The translations under genes were made by a program, and so were the position numbers. The notes under the pieces are model-generated. The model was given only the letters and a program-made list of their open reading frames with translations, ran no database searches and was not told the origin of the DNA. Positions 1 through 6,977 of a DNA stretch of 10,121 nucleotides are shown one piece after another. Source of the DNA: Clostridia bacterium (lineage in GTDB: Bacteria; Bacillota_A; Clostridia; Lachnospirales; Lachnospiraceae). Every line of letters begins with the position of its first letter. Position 1 is the first letter of the stretch. The stretch lies in NCBI GenBank assembly GCA_012515365.1, contig JAAYYM010000592.1, positions 1 to 10,121 of the forward strand. The letters are read 5' to 3'.

Positions 1-983
1 CGGATATTCATATTGGTGATACCATCTGCTCTCCCGAACATCCACAAGCAATTCCATTTCAAAAAATATCAGAGCCAACCATCGCTATGAATTTTCTTGT
101 CAATGACTCTCCTATTGCAGGACAAGAAGGTAAATTCGTTACTTCCAGACATTTAAGAGAGCGTTTATTCCGTGAATTAAATACCGATGTCAGCCTGCGT
201 GTAGAAGAAACAGATACAACAGAATGTTATAAAGTAGCAGGACGTGGTGAGCTCCACCTTTCTGTATTAATTGAAAATATGAGACGTGAAGGATATGAAT
301 TTGCTGTCAGCAAAGCAGAAGTTTTATATAAAACTGACTCACGTGGTCGAAAAACGGAGCCAATGGAACTTGCCTACATTGATGTACCTGAAGAATTTTC
401 AGGAAGTGTCATCGAAAAGCTTGGTCAGAGAAAAGGTGAACTTCAGAATATGACACCTATCACCGGCGGATATACTCGTTTGGAATTCTCCATCCCTGCA
501 CGAGGACTGATTGGTTATCGTGGTGAGTTCATGACAGATACAAAAGGAAATGGCATCATTAATACGATTTTTGATGAATATGCTCCATACAAGGGAGATA
601 TCAATTATAGAAAACAGGGCTCCTTGATCGCATTTGAAGCCGGAGAAGCAATTACTTACGGACTTTATAATGCTCAAGAACGTGGTATCCTGTTCATTTC
701 CCCTGGTGAAAAGGTATATGCCGGCATGATCATCGGCCAGAGTGGAAAACCTGAAGATATAGAGCTTAATGTATGTAAGAAGAAACAGCTGACTAATACG
801 CGTGCATCTGGATCGGATGAAGCGTTAAGACTCTCTCCGCCAAAGATCTTAAGTTTGGAACAGGCTTTGGAATTCATTGATACCGATGAGCTGTTAGAGG
901 TAACTCCAGACAATCTTCGTATTCGTAAGAAGATTTTGGATCCGACACTTAGAAAACGTTCTCAGATAAACAAGAAATCTTAA
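1..983 (+). CDS. typA: Translational GTPase TypA/BipA, C-terminal half (5' end outside window)
   Basis: This is a ribosome-associated GTPase of the EF-G/LepA family that acts in 50S subunit assembly and in growth under stress. The frame is open from the left edge (first whole codon at base 3, reading DIHIGDTICSPEHPQ), so the gene continues upstream. The ATG at 87 is an internal methionine. About 326 residues are visible, roughly the second half of a protein usually near 610 residues. The G domain is therefore outside the window. The visible part holds the EF-G-like domain III stretch (GRGELHLSVLIENMRREGYE), the domain V region (IDVPEEFSGSVIEKLGQRKGE) and the BipA-diagnostic segment RGLIGYRGEFMTDTKGNG. 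The BipA-specific C-terminal domain follows, with GQSGKPEDIELNVCKKK and TNTRASGSDEA, and the end reads DELLEVTPDNLRIRKK. No frameshift is seen. The gene is convergent with mgtE. Identification is very secure. Confidence 0.97.
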   Translation, partial: DIHIGDTICSPEHPQAIPFQKISEPTIAMNFLVNDSPIAGQEGKFVTSRHLRERLFRELNTDVSLRVEETDTTECYKVAGRGELHLSVLIENMRREGYEFAVSKAEVLYKTDSRGRKTEPMELAYIDVPEEFSGSVIEKLGQRKGELQNMTPITGGYTRLEFSIPARGLIGYRGEFMTDTKGNGIINTIFDEYAPYKGDINYRKQGSLIAFEAGEAITYGLYNAQERGILFISPGEKVYAGMIIGQSGKPEDIELNVCKKKQLTNTRASGSDEALRLSPPKILSLEQALEFIDTDELLEVTPDNLRIRKKILDPTLRKRSQINKKS

Positions 984-1061
984 TGTAAATCAAGTGAATA
1001 GGTTTGAATAGAGATAAGCTTCTATGAAGATAAGTTGTGTATAAAGATAGTTTGTGTATGG

Positions 1062-1089
1062 AAGTGCCACTAAATAGTGGCACTTTTTT
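1062..1089 (+). terminator. Rho-independent terminator of typA
   Basis: A perfect inverted repeat, GTGCCACT (1064-1071) and AGTGGCAC (1076-1083), encloses the 4-base loop AAAT. It is extended by AA/TT pairs on each side and followed directly by six T (1084-1089). It lies about 80 bases after the typA stop codon. On the minus strand the stem is followed by TTCCAT rather than a T run, so it probably does not terminate mgtE efficiently. Confidence 0.9.
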
Positions 1090-1111
1090 ATATATGGTCT
1101 ATTAAAATATG

Positions 1112-2449
1112 TCAGAGATTCAACACATGGGTTGCCACCTGAAAATAAATCATCAAGGATAGGGCATCAACGATTGTTGTAATAAACGGACTTGCCATTA
1201 CAGCCGGATCAAATCCAATCTGCTTTGCAAACATTGGAAGGGTACATCCGACAATCTTTGCAAATAATACTGCCATCAGTAGTGTGATACATACGACAAA
1301 TGCGATAGAAAGTGAAACTTTGTCGAGTAACATCAGCTTAACAAAATTTGCAGCTGCCAGTGTTATGCCGCATAAGAGTGCAACTCTGATTTCCTTCCAG
1401 ACGATTTTTAGCATATCATGAAATTCAATCTCCTGCAAAGACAATCCACGAATAATGGTAACACTTGCCTGACCACCTGCATTTCCGCCTGTATCCATCA
1501 ACATTGGAATAAATGCGGTTAATACAACATAAGCGCCTAATGCATTCTCGTAGTGTGTGATAATTTTACCGGTTACAGTGGCTGAAATCATCAAAAGCAA
1601 CAGCCAAGGAATTCGCTTTTTCCATGTTTCGAAAATTCCGGTTTTCATATATGGTTTATCAGAAGGAACAATAGCCGCCATTTTTTCAATATCTTCTGTG
1701 GCCTCTTCCTGCATGATATCAACAACATCATCAACGGTGATGATTCCAACCAGTCTCTGCTCATTATCTACGACCGGCATTGAGGTAAAATCGTATTTCT
1801 GGAAGATGCGGGCTACCTCTTCCTGATCCATCAAGGTACTCAGCGAGATGACGTTATCATTCATGATATTCCCGATTGTCTTGTCATTATCACTTAACAA
1901 TAAGTACCGCAGAGAGACGGTTCCTAATAATTTTCGCTGTTGATCAAGTACATAACAGATGTTAATAGTTTCTTTGTCAATTCCTGTTTTTCGAATTCTG
2001 TCGATTGCCTGCTCTACTGTAAGAGATTCCTTTAGGTCTACGAATTCGACAGTCATAATACTGCCTGCTGAATCCTCTGGATATCTTAACAGATGATTGA
2101 TATCACGTCTTGTCTCAGAGTTCGCATTTGCTAAAAGCTTTTTCACAACACTTGCCGGCATTTCCTCCATCAAGTCAGTCGCATCATCTGCCATCAGATT
2201 GTTAATAATATTCGCTGCTTCTCGATCTGTCAAAGCTGTAATGATCAGCTGTTCTGTTTCGATCGAAAGGTACGAAAAAACATCTGCCGCAATGGTTTTT
2301 GGCAAAATACGAAATATTTTTATCATTTCTTCTTCGGGTAATTCTTCTAAGAGCGCTGCGACATCCGCTTCATTCCATTCGGACATCTCCTGACGCAAGA
2401 GTGTATACTGTCTATGATCGATCAGATCCTTGATTTTCTCCATATCCAT
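1112..2449 (-). CDS. mgtE: Magnesium transporter MgtE
   Basis: This is a Mg2+-selective channel of the inner membrane, normally a homodimer gated by cytosolic Mg2+. At 445 residues it has the usual family length and the full architecture. An acidic helical N domain covers about residues 1-125. Two CBS domains follow (about 129-190, GSIMT; about 192-252, IGNIM and FTSMPVVDNEQRLVGIITVDD). A connecting helix precedes about five membrane segments (280-297, 303-322, 355-372, 378-400, 420-442). The pore signature FIPMLMDTGGNAGGQAS (313-329) and DPAVMASPFITTIVDA (414-429) are intact. Asp428 sits where the pore-lining Mg2+ ligand of the family is expected. The ATG at 2449 is supported by AGGGAG (2459-2464) with 9-base spacing. 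The first codons are overlapped in another frame by an upstream ORF (2412-2570), which may control expression. The gene has its own promoter (2626-2654). Confidence 0.96.
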   Translation of the reverse strand: MDMEKIKDLIDHRQYTLLRQEMSEWNEADVAALLEELPEEEMIKIFRILPKTIAADVFSYLSIETEQLIITALTDREAANIINNLMADDATDLMEEMPASVVKKLLANANSETRRDINHLLRYPEDSAGSIMTVEFVDLKESLTVEQAIDRIRKTGIDKETINICYVLDQQRKLLGTVSLRYLLLSDNDKTIGNIMNDNVISLSTLMDQEEVARIFQKYDFTSMPVVDNEQRLVGIITVDDVVDIMQEEATEDIEKMAAIVPSDKPYMKTGIFETWKKRIPWLLLLMISATVTGKIITHYENALGAYVVLTAFIPMLMDTGGNAGGQASVTIIRGLSLQEIEFHDMLKIVWKEIRVALLCGITLAAANFVKLMLLDKVSLSIAFVVCITLLMAVLFAKIVGCTLPMFAKQIGFDPAVMASPFITTIVDALSLMIYFQVATHVLNL

Positions 2450-2570
2450 AATGATAGTCTCCCTTCAAAAAAGGCGCAGCTAAAGAACGAACTGCATTCG
2501 TCTGCATGGTTTTTATTCGAGGACTTCGACCAGGAACATCTGATAATGTGTTACTTTTCATCTTCTTCAT
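2412..2570 (-). CDS. Candidate leader ORF upstream of and overlapping mgtE (52 aa)
   Basis: This is a short ORF in the mgtE 5' leader. It begins with ATG at 2568-2570 (MKKMKSNTLSDVPG...) and ends at TAG 2412-2414, 38 bases inside mgtE and in another frame. A very strong ribosome binding site (AAAGGTGGTGG, AGGTGG at 2579-2584) lies 8 bases upstream. It is the first start codon after the predicted transcription start near 2619. The product is basic in its first part, contains PGRSPRIK (13-20) and ends in a Tyr/Gly-rich stretch (DYHYGYGENQG, 38-48). It has no signal peptide or membrane segment, and I do not recognise a family. A small inverted repeat, ACGAA/TTCGT, lies inside it (2487-2501). A ribosome on this ORF would cover the mgtE ribosome binding site, so a cis-regulatory (leader peptide) role is plausible. 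It could instead be a small protein, or a chance ORF with a lucky ribosome binding site. Confidence 0.5.
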   Translation of the reverse strand: MKKMKSNTLSDVPGRSPRIKTMQTNAVRSLAAPFLKGDYHYGYGENQGSDRS

Positions 2571-2576
2571 AAAAAC

Positions 2577-2586
2577 CACCACCTTT
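2577..2586 (-). promoter_or_regulatory. Ribosome binding site of the mgtE leader ORF
   Basis: Read on the minus strand this is AAAGGTGGTG, with the AGGTGG core at 2579-2584, 8 bases before the ATG at 2570. It matches the anti-Shine-Dalgarno sequence at least as well as the mgtE site (AGGGAG, 2459-2464). This is the main reason to treat the leader ORF as translated. Confidence 0.6.
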
Positions 2587-2625
2587 CTTGTCTACTATCA
2601 TCTAGTATTCTGGAACTTCTTTTAA

Positions 2626-2654
2626 AATATAGCAAAGCGAAGGAAATGTGTCAA
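2626..2654 (-). promoter_or_regulatory. SigA-type promoter of mgtE
   Basis: The -35 TTGACA (2649-2654, minus strand) is perfect. An exact 17-base spacer separates it from the -10 TATATT (2626-2631), which has one mismatch to TATAAT. Transcription should start near 2619. That leaves about 49 bases to the leader ORF and about 170 bases to the mgtE ATG. The short leader has room for an ORF, and no M-box aptamer is recognisable in it. Confidence 0.8.
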
Positions 2655-2699
2655 GTAAAATCCTATTGACTGTAAATCAACTGTAAAATCTGTAAAATC
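2655..2699 (-). repeat. Four short direct repeats abutting the mgtE -35 box
   Basis: On the plus strand the copies read GTAAAATCC (2655-2663), TGTAAATC (2671-2678), TGTAAAATC (2682-2690) and TGTAAAATC (2691-2699). On the minus strand each is a GATTTTACA-type unit immediately upstream of the mgtE -35. The last two copies are exact and adjacent. Start-to-start spacings of 9-11 bases (after a first interval of about 15-16) put most copies near one helical turn apart. That would fit an operator array or an A+T-rich upstream activating element, but it could also be simple-sequence drift in an intergenic region. Confidence 0.5.
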
Positions 2700-2700
2700 T

Positions 2701-3357
2701 CTATTGATCAAAGATCAAAACCTTGCCATCAATCTTTGCCGCGTAGATTTCCTGTCGTTCTTCCAGCTTAATCGTTCCATTTGTAGTCTCAATCAGTTCC
2801 TTCCTGATTTGTTCCAATTTGGATACCGGAATTGCAGTTTCCAGTTCTACTGCTTCTGTATACTCAGCTTTTAAAATGTCACATTGGTGTCCTGAAAGGA
2901 TAAACTGTATTTTCCCAAGACCATTATAGTCAGTTTTGATTGAAATTAGCATCGCATGATATTTTATGATAATCTGACTATTGAAAAGTCCTTGTTTTAC
3001 AGCACCCTCATATGCCCGGATCAATCCACCGGTACCAAGCAGAGTGCCTCCGAAGTATCTGGTCACGACCACTGCAATGTTATGAATCTCTTCCTTAAGT
3101 AACACCTCTAGCATAGGGCGTCCTGCTGTACCACCCGGTTCTCCATCATCAGAACACCTTGCAATTTCCGACTGGCTGCCAATTACAAATGCAGAGCAGT
3201 TATGTCTGGCATCCCAATATTTCTTTTTCATTTCCTCGATAAATGCAATTGCTTCTGCCTCTGTTTTGACCGGTTTAGTCGTAGCAATAAAACGAGATTT
3301 TTTTTCTACGATTTCACCTTCGCCACCGAGATAAAGCTCTTTATATTCTTCTGTCAT
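2701..3357 (-). CDS. yigZ: YigZ/IMPACT family protein
   Basis: This is a cytosolic protein of the UPF0029/IMPACT family, related to eukaryotic IMPACT. Its bacterial role is poorly defined and a nucleic-acid or translation link has been proposed. At 218 residues it has normal length. The N-terminal IMPACT domain (about 1-125) carries SDDGEPGGTAGRP (69-81) and the family block VTRYFGGTLLGTGGLIRAY (98-116). The C-terminal part (about 138-205) fits the EF-G-like DUF1949 domain. I chose the ATG at 3357, which has AGGGGA (3365-3370) at 7-base spacing. A GTG two codons upstream (3363) would have that site only two bases away. The start lies inside the 3' end of the YfhO-like gene (17-base overlap), so the two are probably cotranscribed and coupled. 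No terminator is visible after its stop. Function is likely unrelated to the glycan genes upstream. Confidence 0.92.
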   Translation of the reverse strand: MTEEYKELYLGGEGEIVEKKSRFIATTKPVKTEAEAIAFIEEMKKKYWDARHNCSAFVIGSQSEIARCSDDGEPGGTAGRPMLEVLLKEEIHNIAVVVTRYFGGTLLGTGGLIRAYEGAVKQGLFNSQIIIKYHAMLISIKTDYNGLGKIQFILSGHQCDILKAEYTEAVELETAIPVSKLEQIRKELIETTNGTIKLEERQEIYAAKIDGKVLIFDQ

Positions 3358-5647
3358 CTGCACTTCCCCTGTCAGCCTTGTTATAACAGCTTAAAATCAT
3401 CAAGCCTACAAATAAAACAGTCAAAATAACTGAAACATATTTTCCAATCTCACAAAGTGGATTGTCATAATACAATTTGATTATCCCTGCTTTTCCTGTT
3501 GTATTTGTGATCAATACATACCCATCCTCATCCTGTGAAATTTCCACTTCTTTTTTTAGTTTTTCATCCTGTGCATCTGACCATTCTGCTTTCAGAAGAT
3601 CCTTATACGTAAAGGACAGACGATATGGCTCCTTGCTCTCTGTCACAGGAATCCTGATTTCATCATAATCAATCTCAGGTACCACCTGTTCACTTCCTTG
3701 CATACAGAGGCTGTCCACCTCTTCAAGCTCTACAACTGTCGTGCGGTCAAGGAACGGAAATTCTCTTTTAATCGAAAAATCCGGATGCTCTTCTATTATA
3801 CGTTTAAACTCCTCCAGCTCTTTTGATTCTGCTGTGAAAAAGTAATATTTGACTGCATTTTGATTGATCTGATTTAAAACCTTTTTATCCTTACTATATA
3901 AATAAGCCAGCATGATATCAGGTGTATCCGCATTCGCGTATCTGGTATACCATTTATCATTCTGAATGCAGTCACTCTGTTTGATCGAAAGCTTAGACAT
4001 TGTCATTTCATAGGCATTTAGTGTACATACCTGTGCCATAGTCCCTATATTTCTTATAATTTTACTTTTCACATCGAAAGAAGTCTTCATTATTTTTTCC
4101 GCAGATTCTTTTGTCGTTCCACGTGGTTCTAAAAATCCACACACACGATAATTATCTGTATCAACCTGATTTGCCCTAAGTGCTTCCTTAATCTGTGTTA
4201 CCTCTTCTGGTAAAGTTTCACTAATCATAAACCCATAATGGCTGATTTGAAAATCGTTTACAACAAAGTAATTGTTAGCAAATCCAAGCAATGTAAAAAT
4301 CACGCTAATGATAATTACTGTCTTTTCCTGCTTCTTTCCTGATATTTTTTTTAGTAAAAATGCAACTAGTACAATCAGCAATGGGACAATAATAAAAATA
4401 CATTTAAATAAATATCGAAACCCATTAATAACCGGTACATATTGCAAAATCAAAGCAACCCATCCAGATGTCATAAAAGAGAAGAAGAATAAAACTGTGA
4501 GAAATATACCTAATATAAATGCATTCATAAAGTGTTCTTCTGTATCGATCTGAAGTATCTTTTTCAGCACACCTGACAGCTTTGTAATCAATGTTTGAAA
4601 ATTCATCTGTTTATTAAATTTGTTCTTATTCTTTTGATAGAAGCGGAACAGATATCCAACAGACATCACGATTAATGTAAGCATGCAGATGCTAAAGCCG
4701 CCTAAGTATGCGACACTTGCTTCACGCTCACCCATTGTATCTGTTAGCAGAAACATATTTAGGTTTTCTGCTAACTCGGAGTTGATCGCGTGTAAAATTG
4801 CATTTGGCACAACTGACATGATGATGCTTCCCTGAATTGTCAAATCGTTTAGCATAAACTCACTTTTGTCTGAAAAAGACAAAGATCTCTTTGTTGATTC
4901 AAACATCATAAGCAGATATGGAATAGACATAGTTACACCGATTAGGCAATTCGTGATCATTTTAACTACATATTTCCAGTTGACTGCGATTGCTACTACC
5001 AACATCAGGATACAGTAGACCATATACTGATAGACAGTATACTGAACATTGCCAAGAAGGATACTAAATCCCAGGATAGTTCCACAGGATATATAAGATA
5101 GCACTTTTTTATGTCTGGTCTTTAAAAAGATATAAAGCAGAAAAGGAATCAGCCAGAAATTATTATAAACATAATACCAGTGTCCATACCTGATAAATGT
5201 ACTACAGCCTAAGTACATAAACACAATAAAAAGTGATTGATCAACTCGCATTGAAAGTTTTCTGCATAGCAAATATGCACAAATACTACCGGCCATAATC
5301 ATGAAAAAGATGTAAAAGGTAATTGTAGAAAAACAATCATTACACAGTACAAACCGTTGCAGCAAAAAAGACAGAAACATGATTGGATTATAAACTCCAT
5401 AATATCCTTCGTCTGCTATTTCCAAACCCTTTGCCTGATAGAAATTATAAACGGGCATTTTGCCTGTTTCTATGTAACGCTCATATGCCGTATTGATAAT
5501 GGGTTCCCATTGGTTTCTGTTATCATCCACAAGCATAAACTCGCTCTTGAATCCACTTGCACCCCAAGTAATCAAAACAGATACTACTCCTATCAAAAGT
5601 AAAAAAATAAGTTTTGTCAGATTGCTGTTTTTTATTTTTGTGCTCAC
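3341..5647 (-). CDS. YfhO-like multi-pass membrane protein (GT-C-like fold)
   Basis: This is a 768-residue integral membrane protein that resembles the YfhO family, whose members look like GT-C glycosyltransferases using polyprenol-linked sugars. After TM1 (about 12-30) comes an extracytoplasmic loop with the acidic patch DDNRNQ (41-46), PVYNFYQAKG (65-74) and YYGVYNP (82-88). This is the YfhO-type arrangement, in which acidic residues of the first loop are thought to be catalytic. About 12 further hydrophobic segments run to residue 462. A large soluble region (about 463-733) follows, then one final TM (735-754) and a charged tail. The start is GTG at 5647, with GAGGAG 7 bases upstream. It follows the GDPD-like gene by 32 bases and overlaps yigZ by 17. 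It probably transfers or polymerises a sugar unit at the outer face. Substrate and activity are not shown by the sequence, and a non-enzymatic transport role cannot be excluded. Confidence 0.75.
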   Translation of the reverse strand: MSTKIKNSNLTKLIFLLLIGVVSVLITWGASGFKSEFMLVDDNRNQWEPIINTAYERYIETGKMPVYNFYQAKGLEIADEGYYGVYNPIMFLSFLLQRFVLCNDCFSTITFYIFFMIMAGSICAYLLCRKLSMRVDQSLFIVFMYLGCSTFIRYGHWYYVYNNFWLIPFLLYIFLKTRHKKVLSYISCGTILGFSILLGNVQYTVYQYMVYCILMLVVAIAVNWKYVVKMITNCLIGVTMSIPYLLMMFESTKRSLSFSDKSEFMLNDLTIQGSIIMSVVPNAILHAINSELAENLNMFLLTDTMGEREASVAYLGGFSICMLTLIVMSVGYLFRFYQKNKNKFNKQMNFQTLITKLSGVLKKILQIDTEEHFMNAFILGIFLTVLFFFSFMTSGWVALILQYVPVINGFRYLFKCIFIIVPLLIVLVAFLLKKISGKKQEKTVIIISVIFTLLGFANNYFVVNDFQISHYGFMISETLPEEVTQIKEALRANQVDTDNYRVCGFLEPRGTTKESAEKIMKTSFDVKSKIIRNIGTMAQVCTLNAYEMTMSKLSIKQSDCIQNDKWYTRYANADTPDIMLAYLYSKDKKVLNQINQNAVKYYFFTAESKELEEFKRIIEEHPDFSIKREFPFLDRTTVVELEEVDSLCMQGSEQVVPEIDYDEIRIPVTESKEPYRLSFTYKDLLKAEWSDAQDEKLKKEVEISQDEDGYVLITNTTGKAGIIKLYYDNPLCEIGKYVSVILTVLFVGLMILSCYNKADRGSADDRRI
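3365..3370 (-). promoter_or_regulatory. Ribosome binding site that sets the yigZ start
   Basis: AGGGGA on the minus strand lies 7 bases before ATG 3357 but only about 2 bases before GTG 3363. It therefore favours the shorter protein. The site lies within the coding end of the preceding gene. Confidence 0.75.
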
Positions 5648-5679
5648 AATTACTCTCCTCTGATCATCATACTTTTATA

Positions 5680-6282
5680 TTAGACAAAAAATTGTTTCCA
5701 TCGCTTAATGTTATATTCTTTGCAACAAACAGCATCAAATACCATCTGTTCAGTCTGCATGTTTTTTGCATATAGCTCTATCTTTTCATCCTGTCCTTGT
5801 AGCTCCGGCGAGACAAAACACAAATAATATCCAAGCTCTTTCATACGAGAATAGGCTTTTCGATCAAGTGGAAACTTTGTAAAACAATCCACCCAGACCC
5901 AGTCAACCAGTCCTGCCATATGTTCGATTGTATCCATCCCTTCATATTCAGAATAACGTAACGCTATCCTTTTTTCATTTTGATCTGATAATAATTTAAT
6001 CATAGGAAATGAGGAATCTAAAAAGAAATAATTTTCAATTTTATTTTTTTTCAAAATCTCCATTGCTTTTAATTCCACTCTTTCACTTTTTACGTTGAGA
6101 ATGAGCATTCCATGATGATAATTTTTCAAATAAACTTCAAAATCTTCCCCCTGCTTAAATGGATCATGCTCTAAATAAATAGTGCCATCCGTCTGGTCGC
6201 GTAAATCTATTTCAACACCATATTCCCGTGGCAAATTTGATAATGCTTCTATTTGATTGACTCTGTGTGCGATATAATGCAT
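5680..6282 (-). CDS. Short GDPD-like phosphodiesterase-fold protein
   Basis: This 200-residue protein has no signal peptide, so it is probably cytosolic. Its N terminus follows the glycerophosphodiester phosphodiesterase/PI-PLC-like TIM-barrel pattern. AHR (5-7) carries the first catalytic-type His. VEIDLR (23-28) has the Glu24/Asp26 metal pair, and LEHDPF (37-42) has the second His39. The strand that normally reads E-x-K in GDPD enzymes is LNVK (62-65), with Asn63 in place of the third metal-ligand Glu. The protein is shorter than typical GDPDs (about 240-260). It could therefore cleave a non-glycerol phosphodiester, or be a binding or degenerate member. The ATG at 6282 has AAAGGCGGG upstream and overlaps the GT2 stop by one base (TGATG), implying tight coupling. 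In this operon a phosphodiester of the activated sugar or polyol is a reasonable but unproven substrate. Confidence 0.7.
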   Translation of the reverse strand: MHYIAHRVNQIEALSNLPREYGVEIDLRDQTDGTIYLEHDPFKQGEDFEVYLKNYHHGMLILNVKSERVELKAMEILKKNKIENYFFLDSSFPMIKLLSDQNEKRIALRYSEYEGMDTIEHMAGLVDWVWVDCFTKFPLDRKAYSRMKELGYYLCFVSPELQGQDEKIELYAKNMQTEQMVFDAVCCKEYNIKRWKQFFV

Positions 6283-6977
6283 CAGCTGATCCCGCCTTTC
6301 TTTAACTTGATACTAAAATCAATGGTACGTTTAATGAATTTCCATTTGGAAGCCAGTCCCGTATTCCAATGAGATTCCCCATATTGCCGTTCTGGAAAAA
6401 GTACCGGAAATCTGATAATTTTCAGATTTTTTACCTGCGCTAAATAAAGGACATAAAGATCAAGTGAAAAATCATAGGGTGCATTTTTCCACTCTAAAAA
6501 GAAGGATCTTGGAAAAATATTAGGCTGTGCATTAACATCTTCCAGCTTTTTTCCCAGATAAATAGTCTCAAACATACTCATTCCATTTGTAAAAAATCGA
6601 TCAAATAATGGACGTCCTTTACGGTTACCCTTTATAAACAGATTGTCTTGATCTCCATCAACAAAATCAAATCCTTTCATCACATCCATAGGATCTGTCT
6701 GCATGTCTGCATGTGTCCATCCGATATAATCTCCCTCAGCCGCCTCAAGACCCTTTAAAATTCCGTAGCCATAGCCTTGATTGACTGGTACAGTCACAGT
6801 TCTGACAAAATCAAATTTCTCTGTATATTGATGTAAAATTTCTTCTGTCTGATCACTTGATCCATTATTGACCAAGATCACTTCCACATTTTCTTTGATA
6901 CATTCTCGTAATCGTTCCACTAAAAGAGGTATGTTTTTTTCTTCATTATAGCAAGGTATTACAATTGAAAACTTCAT
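6282..6977 (-). CDS. Family 2 glycosyltransferase, polyprenol-phosphate sugar synthase type
   Basis: This 231-residue GT-A-fold enzyme resembles dolichol/undecaprenyl-phosphate glycosyltransferases (DPM1/GtrB-like), which move a sugar from a nucleotide donor to a lipid phosphate at the inner membrane face. Visible motifs are the N-terminal IVIPCYNEEKNI (5-16), VNNGSSDQT (36-44) at the usual DDGSxD position, NQGYGYG (66-72) and WTHADMQTDP (87-96) at the DADLQ position. The C-terminal PERQYGESHWN block (195-205) corresponds to the R-x-G-x-S-K/H region. Two acidic positions are changed: Asn37/Asn38 for DD, and His89 for the first Asp of DAD. No C-terminal membrane segments are present. The ATG at 6977 has GGGAGG at 7-base spacing and overlaps the HAD stop by four bases (ATGA). 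A lipid-linked sugar made here could feed the GT-C-like proteins of the operon. Confidence 0.85.
   Translation of the reverse strand: MKFSIVIPCYNEEKNIPLLVERLRECIKENVEVILVNNGSSDQTEEILHQYTEKFDFVRTVTVPVNQGYGYGILKGLEAAEGDYIGWTHADMQTDPMDVMKGFDFVDGDQDNLFIKGNRKGRPLFDRFFTNGMSMFETIYLGKKLEDVNAQPNIFPRSFFLEWKNAPYDFSLDLYVLYLAQVKNLKIIRFPVLFPERQYGESHWNTGLASKWKFIKRTIDFSIKLKKGGIS

Noticed and set aside
87..89. ATG at 87 as the start of typA
   Set aside because: The frame is open to the left edge and encodes conserved BipA sequence upstream of this methionine.
399..913. Minus-strand open frames within typA
   Set aside because: They are shadows of the highly conserved typA reading frame.
2450..2620. M-box (ykoK) magnesium riboswitch upstream of mgtE
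   Set aside because: The leader from the predicted start to mgtE is only about 170 bases, is largely occupied by a well-initiated ORF, and shows no recognisable M-box core or terminator hairpin. A covariance-model search would settle it.
2704..2718. TTGATC-TTT-GATCAA inverted repeat at the end of yigZ as a terminator
   Set aside because: It is a short A+T-rich stem lying mostly within the coding sequence and has no following T run on the minus strand.
3361..3363. GTG at 3363 as the yigZ start
   Set aside because: The AGGGGA site would be only about two bases away; ATG 3357 has it at 7 bases.
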